From Bdellovibrionales bacterium (lineage in GTDB: Bacteria; Bdellovibrionota; UBA1018), in NCBI GenBank assembly GCA_018266355.1, contig JAFEAP010000029.1, forward strand, positions 526,909 through 590,908: DNA of 64,000 bases, written 5' to 3'. The notes beneath the pieces were generated by a model. The model did no database searches. It worked only from the letters and a program-made list of their open reading frames with translations, and was not told where the DNA came from. Position numbers and translations under genes: made by a program. Below, one piece after another: positions 35,026 to 43,909 of the stretch (within the stretch, counting starts at the first letter, position 1; each line of letters opens with the position of its first letter).

Positions 35026-35781
35026 GTGATCCGCCGTCTCGTCGTCCTTTTCATGGGTGCCCTCGCGTTCGCGGCCCTCGCCGACGAAATACCCGCGCGC
35101 CCCGAGTTCGGGATCCTCGACCGCGCCGCGCTTTTTCCGCTGCCGTTCTTGAAGGCGGCCGAGCACGTCCTTTCCGATCACGAGAACCTGACCCAGGAAC
35201 GGATCTCGATCGTCACGACGGACGGCGACGTCCCGGCGGAGGACGTCGCGAGCGCGTATTCCGAGGAATGGCGGAAGACGGCGCCGCGACCGCCGAACAC
35301 GATCGTGATCGCCGTGAACGCCGACCGCGGCGAGCTCGCGATCCACACCGGTCTCGGCCTCGATCCGGTCCTGCCCGCGGCGAAGATCGCCGAGATCCGG
35401 AAAACGATCTTCAAGCCCGAGTGGAAGGGCGGCAAGAAATCGCGCGCGATGGTCCTCACCCTCGTCGAGGTCCTGCGCGACATCGGCAGTCCGCTCGCGT
35501 CGGAGAACGAGGCGGTCGACACTTTCGAGCGCGCGGGATTTACCGGCGGGTGGACGCCCGCGGTCGTCGTCGAACGCGCGTGGGTCGTTTGGCTCGCGGT
35601 CCTCGGCGGGCTGGCCGCCGCCGTATTCGTACTCCTGCGGATCATGATCGGAGAAGTCCACTACACGGCCGCCGGATGGTTCCGCGTGCCGGCTTCGCGG
35701 AATCTCGCGCGCATGCTCCATCGATGGCGGCGCGGAACGCCGACGCTCGTGACGGGAGGAGGGGTCAGTGGAGAATACTGA
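35026..35781 (+). CDS. TPM-domain (YgcG-like) exported protein
   Basis: A signal peptide (residues 1-20, ending LADE) precedes a TPM domain (about 45-165) with QERISIVTTDGDVP and PNTIVIAVNADRGELAIHTGLGL. A membrane helix follows at about 184-207, and then a basic tail. TPM proteins have been described as phosphatase-like or as accessory factors of membrane complexes; the exact role is not known. The start is GTG with TAGACT 6 nt upstream. It follows hemH closely and overlaps the next TPM gene by 14 nt; the LemA gene that often accompanies TPM genes is absent. Confidence 0.75.
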   Translation: MIRRLVVLFMGALAFAALADEIPARPEFGILDRAALFPLPFLKAAEHVLSDHENLTQERISIVTTDGDVPAEDVASAYSEEWRKTAPRPPNTIVIAVNADRGELAIHTGLGLDPVLPAAKIAEIRKTIFKPEWKGGKKSRAMVLTLVEVLRDIGSPLASENEAVDTFERAGFTGGWTPAVVVERAWVVWLAVLGGLAAAVFVLLRIMIGEVHYTAAGWFRVPASRNLARMLHRWRRGTPTLVTGGGVSGEY

Positions 35782-36190
35782 GTCCGTGCGCTCGCCGAAA
35801 GTCGAAGGCGCCTCGGAGGAACACGAGCCGACGCCGATCTTGCGCGCGCTCCGTTTCGTCGCGAAAAAATCGACCGGCGAAGTGCGCGTCCACGTCTCGC
35901 GCGATCGATTCGAAAAGGATCCGATGGGAACCGCGCTCCGTCTCTTCGAGGAGTTCGGGATGACCCGCACGACGGACCGGAACGCCGTGCTCGTGTATCT
36001 GAATCGCGCGACCCGCCGGTTCGCCGTGATCGCCGACGAGGGAGTCCATCGCGCGGTCGGTCAGAAGTACTGGGACGGCCTCGCCGCGAATTTCAGCGAG
36101 GACCTTCGCGGGACGCATTTCGAGAACGCGATCGCGCTGCTCGTGTTTTCCGTGGGCACGACGCTCGCGAAGAAATTTCCCCGGGATTAG
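35768..36190 (+). CDS. TPM-domain cytosolic protein (140 aa)
   Basis: After a charged N terminus of about 28 residues comes a compact TPM domain: GEVRVHVSRDRF, then MTRTTDRNAVLVYLN, RRFAVIADEGVHRAVG and YWDGLAANFSEDLRG. There is no signal peptide. Such short TPM proteins are commonly encoded beside a YgcG-like partner, as here, where the two reading frames overlap by 14 nt. The stop codon overlaps that of the convergent CheX-like gene. The biochemical role is unknown. Confidence 0.75.
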   Translation: MENTESVRSPKVEGASEEHEPTPILRALRFVAKKSTGEVRVHVSRDRFEKDPMGTALRLFEEFGMTRTTDRNAVLVYLNRATRRFAVIADEGVHRAVGQKYWDGLAANFSEDLRGTHFENAIALLVFSVGTTLAKKFPRD

Positions 36191-37038
36191 ATCCGGATCT
36201 CGATCGTGAACGTTCCGGCGTCGGATTCGAACGGGATCGCGATGCGCGGGCCCGCGCACGGGGGAAGGTCCGCGGGGGTTTTCCCCTCGAGCACCTTCGG
36301 GAACGCGAGCGGAAGGCGATGGCCTTGCTCGTTCAGGATGCGTTTCGCGTAGCCGTAGATCTGGTTCGTGAGCTCGGCCGCCCCGTCGCGGATTTCCGGC
36401 GTGATCGCCTCGTGCGCCTCACCGAGCATCCGGTTCGCGACCTGGAGATAGGTCGACCGAGGAAAACTGATCGCGACGACGCCCGCGAAGGACTCCGTTT
36501 GGAGCGGGATCACGCCGGTGATCTCGCCGTCGAGCGGCGCCCCGAGGGCGCGGACGCCGAGGGTGCCCGCCTTCGCGACCGTGCCGGCCGCGCGTTTCAG
36601 GACCGCGACCGCGCCTTCGAGGAAGGGATTGATGAACGCGACGTCGAGCTTCACCGTTTTCTTCGTGCTGAGCTCTTGGACGGCGGTCGCGACGTCCGGT
36701 ACGAGAGGGAAGCTCGCCGATATACCTTGGTCGTGGAAGAAATCGCGGTGAACGGGATTCGCGGTCGCGACTTTCAGCCGATGCGCGGATTTCTTCACCG
36801 TCGTCGCGACGTGCATGAGGGGACGCGTCCAGAGGGGGTGGATCGTTCCGCACTCGGTGAGGTCGAGGACGAGGTCCGAGGCGAAATTCTCGAATTGGGG
36901 ACGGATGCGTTTCTCGAACTCCTTGGCGAGGTCGGGATTCATGTCGCCGACGAGTTTCAAGCTCGCGATCGAATCGCCGGTCTTGAACTCGAAAGGGTTC
37001 CGGCCGAAGTCGACGGTTTGGTCTTTCGAGTCGCTCAT
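36187..37038 (-). CDS. STAS-like plus CheX-like two-domain protein
   Basis: Residues 15-115 look like a STAS/anti-anti-sigma fold (DLVLDLTECGTIHPLW). Residues 120-283 resemble the CheC/CheX phosphatase fold, with EIRDGAAELTNQIYGYAKR giving the E-x2-N pattern that acts on phosphorylated CheY-type proteins. ATG is preceded by GGAGGA at 7 nt, so a longer Arg-rich upstream frame is rejected. It is joined to the HD-GYP and CheY genes by 4-nt overlaps, so it probably acts on that CheY-like protein. Which output the module controls is unknown. Confidence 0.75.
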   Translation of the reverse strand: MSDSKDQTVDFGRNPFEFKTGDSIASLKLVGDMNPDLAKEFEKRIRPQFENFASDLVLDLTECGTIHPLWTRPLMHVATTVKKSAHRLKVATANPVHRDFFHDQGISASFPLVPDVATAVQELSTKKTVKLDVAFINPFLEGAVAVLKRAAGTVAKAGTLGVRALGAPLDGEITGVIPLQTESFAGVVAISFPRSTYLQVANRMLGEAHEAITPEIRDGAAELTNQIYGYAKRILNEQGHRLPLAFPKVLEGKTPADLPPCAGPRIAIPFESDAGTFTIEIRI

Positions 37039-38423
37039 GCGGCGTCCTCCGGAAAGAGCACGAGGAATTTCTTCAGGAGTTCGAGGTCGAAGCGCGCGTT
37101 CGCGGGATCGTCGAGGCAGTCCTGGTAAATGCGCTTGAAGGCCTCGGGCGGACTCATGCGCGGACGCCCGTCCTTCGTCATCGTGAGGTAATCGAATTGG
37201 TCGGCGAGGGCGAGGATCTGGGCTTCGGCCGCGATCCGAGGGCCGGCGTAACCCTTCGGGTAACCGGTGCCGCTCCACCGTTCGTGGTGTTGGGAAATCG
37301 CTTTCGTGACGTTATCGGGAAGGATCATCTTCCGGAACTTGATGATCGCCATCGTGTGGTCGACGTGCTTTCGGTACTCTTCTTCCTCTTCCTTCGACCG
37401 CTCGTGGGGGCCCTTGCCTTGGACGCTCGGCGGGAGGTCGGCGATGCCCATGTCGTGCAGCAGGCCCGCGAGCGCGATGTCCTCGGGTTTTCCGATGCCG
37501 ACGGCGAGGGAGAAGAGCGCGCCGAAAGTAGCGACGTTCCCCGCGTGGTTATAGTTGCCGGCTTCGGCGCCGGTCACTTGGAGCATCTTCGCGTACCAGG
37601 AGTTCTTGTCCGCGCCTTCGGTGATGAAATCCTTCACGATGGCTTGGCAGTCGGCGACGACGTTTCGGCCGCTTTCGATGGTGGCGTCGCTCGAGGAGTC
37701 GTTGAAGACGGAGGCCATCAATCCGCGAATCGCGCCGGTCATGCGCTCCTTGCGCTCGGTCTCCGATAGGCCCGGGCCGCCCTTTTGGAGGTCGCGGAGC
37801 TTCTTCGCGGCGAAGGCGTAGAATTTTTGGATTTGGTCGCTGCCGACATGGACGGCGTTGATCCCGCTTTTCGTGAGTTTTTCGTGGCGGGAGGGATCGA
37901 TCTCGTCGCCGGCGGCGGTCATCTTCAGGTGCTTCTTGTTCGCCGGCATGTACATGTAAGTATCGAAATCGAGCGTCTCGTTCGGGCGGAGGTCGACCAG
38001 CTGGACCGGGCGGTAAGCGCGGATCGCGCCCTTAGAGGCGCGGGCGAGTTCGTCCTTGATCGTCTGGGTCGTGATCTCGGTGTCGATCGGGATGAGGAAC
38101 GCGTCGGTGAACCCGTTTTTCTGGAACTCGGCGCGGTCGAAGTTCTCGCGATTCGACGTGAGGTAATAGATCGACTGATTCGGGTACTGCATCCGTGCGA
38201 CCTGGGCCGCTTCGTTCGGTTTCACGCCGGCGGGCGGGGATCCGAAGACGAGGATGAGCGGTTCGGGAGCGACCTTCGTCTCCGCCATTTTCTCGAGATC
38301 GTAGGGAACTTCGACGAACTGCGCGGGCGAAATGAATTTGTCGAGCACCGAACGGCAGACCGAGTCGAGGCCGCAAACGAGGACGCGGAATTTCGTGAGG
38401 TCCGTCTTCGTCGTTTCGGTCAT
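37035..38423 (-). CDS. HD-GYP domain protein with degenerate receiver
   Basis: The N-terminal 130 residues have a receiver-like fold but lack the phospho-acceptor Asp (ILVFGSPP at that position). A linker leads to an HD-GYP domain (about 280-430) with NHAGNVA, LLHDMGIADLP (H323-D324), VDHT, and QHHERWSGTGYPKG (HHE at 379-381, GYP at 387-389). HD-GYP proteins hydrolyse cyclic di-GMP to pGpG or GMP, and the metal ligands look intact. It overlaps both neighbours by 4 nt. The design suggests a c-di-GMP phosphodiesterase controlled through the adjacent CheY/CheX-like proteins. Confidence 0.85.
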   Translation of the reverse strand: MTETTKTDLTKFRVLVCGLDSVCRSVLDKFISPAQFVEVPYDLEKMAETKVAPEPLILVFGSPPAGVKPNEAAQVARMQYPNQSIYYLTSNRENFDRAEFQKNGFTDAFLIPIDTEITTQTIKDELARASKGAIRAYRPVQLVDLRPNETLDFDTYMYMPANKKHLKMTAAGDEIDPSRHEKLTKSGINAVHVGSDQIQKFYAFAAKKLRDLQKGGPGLSETERKERMTGAIRGLMASVFNDSSSDATIESGRNVVADCQAIVKDFITEGADKNSWYAKMLQVTGAEAGNYNHAGNVATFGALFSLAVGIGKPEDIALAGLLHDMGIADLPPSVQGKGPHERSKEEEEEYRKHVDHTMAIIKFRKMILPDNVTKAISQHHERWSGTGYPKGYAGPRIAAEAQILALADQFDYLTMTKDGRPRMSPPEAFKRIYQDCLDDPANARFDLELLKKFLVLFPEDAA

Positions 38424-38818
38424 CTCGAGGAGGTCTTCTTGTGGACGTTTTCGATCCGGTCGCGGAGGAGCTCGGTCGTGAACGGTTTCACCACGTATTG
38501 GTCGACGCCCGCTTTCGCGGCCAGGACGATCTGATCCTCGTCGGCCTCGGCGGTCACCATCATGAAAGGCGTCCTACCGAATCGACTGTCCGAACGGATG
38601 CGCTTGAGGAGGTCGAGGCCCGACGCGTTCGGCATGTTCCAATCCGAGATCACGAGTCCGAACGCGGGGTCCGCTTCCGTGATCTTCGTCCACCCTTCGA
38701 CGCCGTCCGCGGCCTCGGTGAAGTCGGTGAACCCGATCTCGCGGCAGGACTTAATCACCAGCTTGCGCATGGTCATCATGTCGTCGACGACGAGAATACG
38801 GGTTTTTAAATCGAACAT
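38420..38818 (-). CDS. CheY-like single-domain response regulator
   Basis: This is a 132-residue stand-alone receiver. D12 and D13 bind Mg, D59 in VISDWNMPNASG is the phospho-acceptor, T89 and K111 (VVKPFT) complete the switch. The opening RILVVDDMMTMRKLV and the FTEAADGVEGW stretch are very close to chemotaxis CheY. There are no other chemotaxis genes nearby; it leads an HD-GYP/CheX-like unit through a 4-nt overlap. It may receive phosphate from a distant kinase and pass the signal to its neighbours rather than to a flagellar motor. Confidence 0.93.
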   Translation of the reverse strand: MFDLKTRILVVDDMMTMRKLVIKSCREIGFTDFTEAADGVEGWTKITEADPAFGLVISDWNMPNASGLDLLKRIRSDSRFGRTPFMMVTAEADEDQIVLAAKAGVDQYVVKPFTTELLRDRIENVHKKTSSR

Positions 38819-38979
38819 GGTTCAAAAATCTCCAGACACCGTGATCTCCCTAGTATGACGGAATCGCGGAAGGATCGGAAGGTCGTGCGTGATTCGCGCG
38901 GGAAAGGCGCGAGTCAGAGAATTGACTTCGAGACGAATGACTATTCATCTTCAATCGAATCGTTTGAGGATCGAACGCT

Positions 38980-40161
38980 TCAATCCCGTTTTTGACTCGG
39001 AAAGATCGTCGCCTCTCGACCGAGAGTGAGGCGAGCGGCCCCATTCGCCACCAACGCGTAGAAGAGAAACACCGGAGTGAAGTGTTCCGCGGCGAAAATG
39101 GAAAGGGCGAAAGGGACGCGCGCCGCCGAGCCGAAACTCGCGGTAATGCCGCACGCCGCGGCGAAAGCGGGCGTGACGGCGAGGAGGCCGGACACGGCGC
39201 TCGCGGCGGTCGCGCCCATGAAGACGAGCGGGATGAATTCGCCGCCCCGGAATCCGGAGGCGATCGAGGTCGCCGTCGCGACGAGTTTTTCGAACGCGAG
39301 CGGCAGCGGCGACGACGTCACCATCGCCGATTGGATCGAGGGGATCCCGAGTCCGAGCGAATCGCGGTTGCCGAAGAGGGCGGCGAGTCCCATCACGACG
39401 AACGCGCCGAGGAACGCGCGCACGGCGAGCCTCGAGGAGAGGAGCTTCGAGAGTTCGGCGAGCGCTTCGGTGAGGTGGATGAAGACCCGGACGAGGAGGC
39501 CGACGAGGAGGCCGACGGCGACCGCGGCGAGGGTGAGCGTCCAGGAAAAGAGGGGCAGATCGGGGAGGACGCCATAGACGGTGTGGGGCGCGTGCGAAAG
39601 GCGGGTGACGCCGATCGCGACGAAGGCGCCGAGGGCGCACTCGAGAGCGTAGATCGGGCGGAAGCGAATCCCTTTCGTGAGGACCTCCATCCCGAAAACC
39701 CATCCGGCGAGGGGGGCGCCGAGCGCGCCCGCGAATCCGGCGGCGGAGCCGGCTTGGAGCAGGACCCGGCGGTCGGTCGGGGAGAGGCGGAAGAACCGCG
39801 AGAGCTGGTCGGCGAGCGAGGCGCCCATCTGGACGGAGGTCCCTTCGCGACCGACCGAGGCGCCGAAAAGGTGGGAAATGAGCGTCGTCGAGAGGATCAG
39901 CGGGGTCGTCCGGCCGGGCGTGCGCTCGCGCGGGTCGTGGATTTCCTCGATCAAGAGGTTCGTCCCGCCGGCGGCGCGGCCGGCGAATCGGTCGTAAAGG
40001 CCGCCGACGATCAAGCCCGCGACGGGAAGGAGCCAGAGGAGCCAGGGTTCGTTCCGCTGCTTTTCCGCGGCCCAGTCGAGCGAGAAGAGGAAGACCGACG
40101 ACGTGATTCCCCCGAGCAGCCCGGCGAAAGCGGCGAGCCCGAGGTTCCGAAGGGTGAACAT
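38980..40161 (-). CDS. ClC-family chloride channel or H+/Cl- antiporter
   Basis: This integral membrane protein of 393 residues has ten or more hydrophobic segments. ClC signatures are visible: GASVGREGTSVQMGA (the selectivity motif with the gating Glu), SAAGFAGALGAPLAGWVFGME, and GFRGGEFIPLVFMG near residue 310. The first two usual helices are short. It is preceded by TATTAT, which ends 9 nt from the ATG, and by no Shine-Dalgarno. It is a single gene divergent from a flavoprotein gene. Confidence 0.9.
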   Translation of the reverse strand: MFTLRNLGLAAFAGLLGGITSSVFLFSLDWAAEKQRNEPWLLWLLPVAGLIVGGLYDRFAGRAAGGTNLLIEEIHDPRERTPGRTTPLILSTTLISHLFGASVGREGTSVQMGASLADQLSRFFRLSPTDRRVLLQAGSAAGFAGALGAPLAGWVFGMEVLTKGIRFRPIYALECALGAFVAIGVTRLSHAPHTVYGVLPDLPLFSWTLTLAAVAVGLLVGLLVRVFIHLTEALAELSKLLSSRLAVRAFLGAFVVMGLAALFGNRDSLGLGIPSIQSAMVTSSPLPLAFEKLVATATSIASGFRGGEFIPLVFMGATAASAVSGLLAVTPAFAAACGITASFGSAARVPFALSIFAAEHFTPVFLFYALVANGAARLTLGREATIFPSQKRD

Positions 40162-40222
40162 CTCGACTCGATAATAGCCCGACGCTTTCGGAAAGGCTTG
40201 TCAGAAGTATCGCCCGACGATT

Positions 40223-41875
40223 ATGGTGCGATCAAAGCCGATGGCGAGAAGCGAACTCTTTCGACAGTTGAAACGGGCTCTGCGTTCCCCCGAACGATTC
40301 GGCGAACGCGTCGACTCTTTCCTTGAACGTCCCATCGATCGCCGGACTTTCCTCCGGACGACGGCGACCGCTTCCACGATCGTCGCGGGCGCGCTCTACG
40401 CAAATCCGCGGCGTCTCCTCGCCGCCACCCCGGACGCGCGCGACGCCGGCCAAGTCGCGATCGTCGGCGCCGGGTTCGCCGGTCTGACCGCGGCATACGA
40501 ACTCCGGAAGCTCGGGGTCCAAGCCACGGTCTTCGAAGCCTCGACCCGCACCGGCGGACGGGTCCTCACCCGGGACGCTTTCCACCAAGGCATGTTCTGC
40601 GAGATGGGCGGCGAGCTCATCGACCGTAACCACCGCTCCCTCCTCGCGCTCGCCGCCGAACTCGGCGTCGAAATCGAGGAGTTCCCGGAAGAGAATTCCC
40701 GGACGGCCGATCTCCTCTATTTCTTCGACGGCCGGGTCTACACCGACCGCGATCTCTTCCGCGCCGTCGGCCCGCTCGTCGAGCGGGTGCGTGCGGATCG
40801 GATGTCGATTTTCGGAAACCTCGAGGGCGAGGTCCTCGATTGCCGTTCGGCGGCGAAGTTCCCGAACGCGCTCCCGATCGATCATCAGTCGCTCGAGCAG
40901 TACCTCGACGAAACCCCGGGCCTCGAATCGTGGGTCAAGCGCCTCGTCGGCCACGCGTACGTCACCGAGTTCGGGCTCGAGCTCGGGAACCAGAGCGCGT
41001 TGAACCTCCACCTCCTCATCGACTACGACCTCTCGGACGGCGAGTTCGCCCTTTTCGGAGAAAGCGACGAGTCGCTTCGCGTGAAGGGCGGGAATTCCCG
41101 GTTGGTCGAGAAACTTACGGCCGCCGTCGCCGCGGGCGGAACTCCGATCGAATACGGCCACCGGCTCCTCGCGCTCGAAGAGCGAGGGACGAAGGTCTCC
41201 CTCCAATTCGAATGCCCGAATGGGTCGACGCGCGAGTTCGTCGCGGACCGCGCGATTTGCGCGATCCCGTTTTCGACGCTTCGGTCGGTCGAGATCCGTT
41301 CGCCGATGACCGCACCTAAAACCGCGGCGATCCGCCGGCTCGCTTACGCGACCCACGCGAAAGCGATGATCGGCACGCGCGACCGGTTCTGGCGGAAACG
41401 CCACGGATCGATCAAGGTTTCGAACGGCGCCTGGCTGAACGACTGCACGACCCAGGCTTTCTGGGAAACGAGCCGGGGCCAGGCCGGTTCGGGGGGGATC
41501 CTGACCTCGTTCCGGGGCGGCCGGGCGGGGACCGGCGACCTCCCGTGGAATTCGGTCGTCGAGGATTTCCTCGCGCCTTACGCGGATTCCGTGCGGGCGC
41601 GGTACGCGGATACGATGCTCGAAGCGAAAGCTTCGGTGGTTTGGGCCCGAGATCCGTTCGTGCAGGGATCCTATTCCTGTCCGAGGCCGGGCGACACGAC
41701 CGAGATCCTCGGTGCGGCCGAAGACCCGGAATGGGGCGGGAAGCTCGTTTTCGCCGGCGAGCACGCGAGCGCGAACTTCGGTTACATGGACGCGGCCGTC
41801 GAATCGGCGATCAAAGCCGTCAACATGCTCGCTCCGTCCGCGACCCGATTCACTGCCGGCTTACGCGGCCGGTAA
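40223..41875 (+). CDS. FAD-dependent amine oxidase with Tat-like signal
   Basis: The N-terminal region carries a twin-arginine motif (DRRTFLRTTATAS, R40-R41) before a hydrophobic stretch, so the folded flavoprotein is probably exported by Tat. The FAD loop VAIVGAGFAGLTAAYEL is followed by RTGGRVLTRD and MGGELID, all typical of flavin monoamine oxidases. The C terminus has LVFAGEHASANFGYMDAAVESA, the second FAD contact. Substrates cannot be read. The long leader before the twin arginines (39 residues) is unusual; a second ATG six codons later is possible. Its 3' end overlaps the convergent oxidoreductase gene by 15 bp. Confidence 0.85.
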   Translation: MVRSKPMARSELFRQLKRALRSPERFGERVDSFLERPIDRRTFLRTTATASTIVAGALYANPRRLLAATPDARDAGQVAIVGAGFAGLTAAYELRKLGVQATVFEASTRTGGRVLTRDAFHQGMFCEMGGELIDRNHRSLLALAAELGVEIEEFPEENSRTADLLYFFDGRVYTDRDLFRAVGPLVERVRADRMSIFGNLEGEVLDCRSAAKFPNALPIDHQSLEQYLDETPGLESWVKRLVGHAYVTEFGLELGNQSALNLHLLIDYDLSDGEFALFGESDESLRVKGGNSRLVEKLTAAVAAGGTPIEYGHRLLALEERGTKVSLQFECPNGSTREFVADRAICAIPFSTLRSVEIRSPMTAPKTAAIRRLAYATHAKAMIGTRDRFWRKRHGSIKVSNGAWLNDCTTQAFWETSRGQAGSGGILTSFRGGRAGTGDLPWNSVVEDFLAPYADSVRARYADTMLEAKASVVWARDPFVQGSYSCPRPGDTTEILGAAEDPEWGGKLVFAGEHASANFGYMDAAVESAIKAVNMLAPSATRFTAGLRGR

Positions 41876-43786
41876 GACGGGCGTCGCGACCGCGGCGCTC
41901 TTTTTCTTCGGAACGACGGTCGTTTTCGCCTTCGGCTTGACCGGCTTCACGACGTTCTTTTCCACGCCCTGCTTCGCGAGGATCGCCTTCGCCGCTTCGT
42001 AGCCGTCGTAGACGGCCTCCTCGATGGCCGGAGTGCCGAGGTTGTTGTTCGCGAAGTGGATATTACCCACCGGGCGTTTCAGGATCTTCGCCTTTTTCGA
42101 GAAATGGCCCGGTTCCGTGACGTGCACGGAGATCGGCCATCGGTTCACTTCGGCGGCGAGCACGTTCACCTTTCCGTTTTCGCCGACGGCGGCGCTCGTC
42201 GCTTCGATGATGCCCTTCATCTTGTCGAGGGCTTCCTCGGTCCGCTCGGCCATGTGCTGGACGGTCATTCCCTCGCGGATTTCCTCCTCGGGGAGCGGGT
42301 CGTAGATCGTCAGCACGCCGCGATTGTCGTTTCGGGGCAGCTCCTCGCCGCGGAAGTCCTGCCAGCGGCCGTCGATGATGTCGGTGAATTCGTTTTGGGA
42401 GTAGATCTTGTCGTCGCGCACCCAGGTGTCGTAGCTCGCCTTCCAGGGGTGGCCTTCGACGTGCGCGTTCACGACGAGGTAGTTCCGGTACTTGAGGTCC
42501 TTCGCGATTTGGAACTGCTCGGGAGCGATCTTATCGAAGTCCTCGATCGTCTTCACGGCCGTTCTCACCTGGGCCGAATAGACGGCGTCTTTCGCCTTGG
42601 CGAAGTAGGTGACGCCGTTTTGGACGTAGTAGACTTCGACGCCGTTCGGAGTCGTGCGAATCTTCGCCAGCGGGGCGGAGGTCTTCAGATTCACGAGACT
42701 GTGGCGCTTCTTGAGCTTGTTCACGGCCTTTTCGAGCGGCGAGCCGGTGCCGAGGTTCCCCGTGTAGCGCGTGTCGAGTTCGGAGACGTAGAAGTTCGCG
42801 AAGCCCGCGGCCGAGATCTTATCGGCGTGATCGCCGAGCGCGGAACGCCCGTAGAGGTCGAGGAGGCCGAGGGGACCCGCCATCGGATCGTCCTTCGGGA
42901 CGTTCGGGTCGGCGAGGAATTTCTCGTAGATCTTCTTCGCCTTCGGGTCCTTTACGGCGAGTTTCTTCATCTCCTCGGGGAAGGTGTTCACCCACTGCTT
43001 CATCGTCATCGTGTCGAGGAGGAGGTTCGGGAATTCGTCGAAGGGCTGGGTCGGGATGAGTCCGATCTCGTCGGCGTGCTTCAGGTAGTATTTGAAGAGG
43101 TTGAAGCTCTGCGGGAGCTCCTCCATCGTCTTCTCGTTTTCCCAGATGTCGTGGTAGAACTTCCCGTTCCAATAGTAGCTGTCGGTCGATCCGCGGATCG
43201 TGAAGTCCTTCTTATAAAGGCCGAAACCCATGTGCTTGTAGGCCTCGTAGATCTCGCCCTCCATCGAGGTGAAATACGCGGCGCCGCGTCCGTAGCGGAC
43301 GCCGGCGGTGCTGCCGCCGGAGGCGAGGCCGCCGAGCGTGGTTTCCTTCTCGAGGATGAGGACTTTCTTTCCGGCGTCGGTGAGGTAGATCCCGGCGGTG
43401 ATGCCGGCCGGGCCGCCGCCGACGATGACGGCGTCGTACTCGACGGCGTCCTTCACCGCGTGCTCGAAGTCGGCCTTCGCGACGAAGCTCGCCTCGTCGC
43501 CGCCGTGGACGAGGAGCGGGTATTTCTTGCCCCAAACGAGGTCCTTGCGTTTGAACCCGTAACGGTCGCGGAGGAAGTCCTCGTACGCTTCCTTCGATTC
43601 GCCCGCCTTCGGAAGGGGAATGATCTTTTCCCCGGAGACGAACGACTGAACCGGTTCGTGTTCGAGGACGTTCGTGCAGCGCTCGACGAGCGGGAGCTTC
43701 GGACCGGCCTGGACGGGAAGCGAGAGCGCGAGGCTTAGAGAGAGGACCGCGAGAGCCGGGCGGAACGTGCGGGCGCGAAGGTGCAT
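41861..43786 (-). CDS. exported FAD/NAD(P)-binding oxidoreductase (641 aa)
   Basis: A Sec-type signal peptide (LAVLSLSLALSLPVQA) opens the protein, with no twin arginines. After about 110 residues comes a Rossmann FAD site, YDAVIVGGGPAGITAGIYL, with LEKETTLGGLASGG. The middle is long and Lys-rich, and the second dinucleotide contact near the C terminus is GNIHFANNNLGTPAIEEAV. The C-terminal 40 residues are Lys/Pro/Ala-rich. It resembles amine-oxidase or phytoene-desaturase-like flavoproteins, but its substrate is unknown. The ATG with GGAGA 9 nt ahead is preferred over a GTG 21 nt upstream. Confidence 0.8.
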   Translation of the reverse strand: MHLRARTFRPALAVLSLSLALSLPVQAGPKLPLVERCTNVLEHEPVQSFVSGEKIIPLPKAGESKEAYEDFLRDRYGFKRKDLVWGKKYPLLVHGGDEASFVAKADFEHAVKDAVEYDAVIVGGGPAGITAGIYLTDAGKKVLILEKETTLGGLASGGSTAGVRYGRGAAYFTSMEGEIYEAYKHMGFGLYKKDFTIRGSTDSYYWNGKFYHDIWENEKTMEELPQSFNLFKYYLKHADEIGLIPTQPFDEFPNLLLDTMTMKQWVNTFPEEMKKLAVKDPKAKKIYEKFLADPNVPKDDPMAGPLGLLDLYGRSALGDHADKISAAGFANFYVSELDTRYTGNLGTGSPLEKAVNKLKKRHSLVNLKTSAPLAKIRTTPNGVEVYYVQNGVTYFAKAKDAVYSAQVRTAVKTIEDFDKIAPEQFQIAKDLKYRNYLVVNAHVEGHPWKASYDTWVRDDKIYSQNEFTDIIDGRWQDFRGEELPRNDNRGVLTIYDPLPEEEIREGMTVQHMAERTEEALDKMKGIIEATSAAVGENGKVNVLAAEVNRWPISVHVTEPGHFSKKAKILKRPVGNIHFANNNLGTPAIEEAVYDGYEAAKAILAKQGVEKNVVKPVKPKAKTTVVPKKKSAAVATPVLPAA

Positions 43787-43859
43787 CGAAGGGATCTCCA
43801 CGTTCACCTTTCGGCCACCCTTCCGGACGGATTTAACGGTTTAATCGGTTTTTGGCGGT

Positions 43860-43904
43860 AAAAAAAGGCCGGAGCGCGGGTCGCGAAAGACACACGCCCC
43901 GGCC
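43860..43904 (-). terminator. intrinsic terminator downstream of ohr
   Basis: On the minus strand an outer stem of 6 bp (43904-43899 with 43872-43867) plus an inner 3 bp is followed by U7 (A tract at 43860-43866). It lies just after the ohr stop. Confidence 0.65.
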
Positions 43905-43909
43905 GCGGA

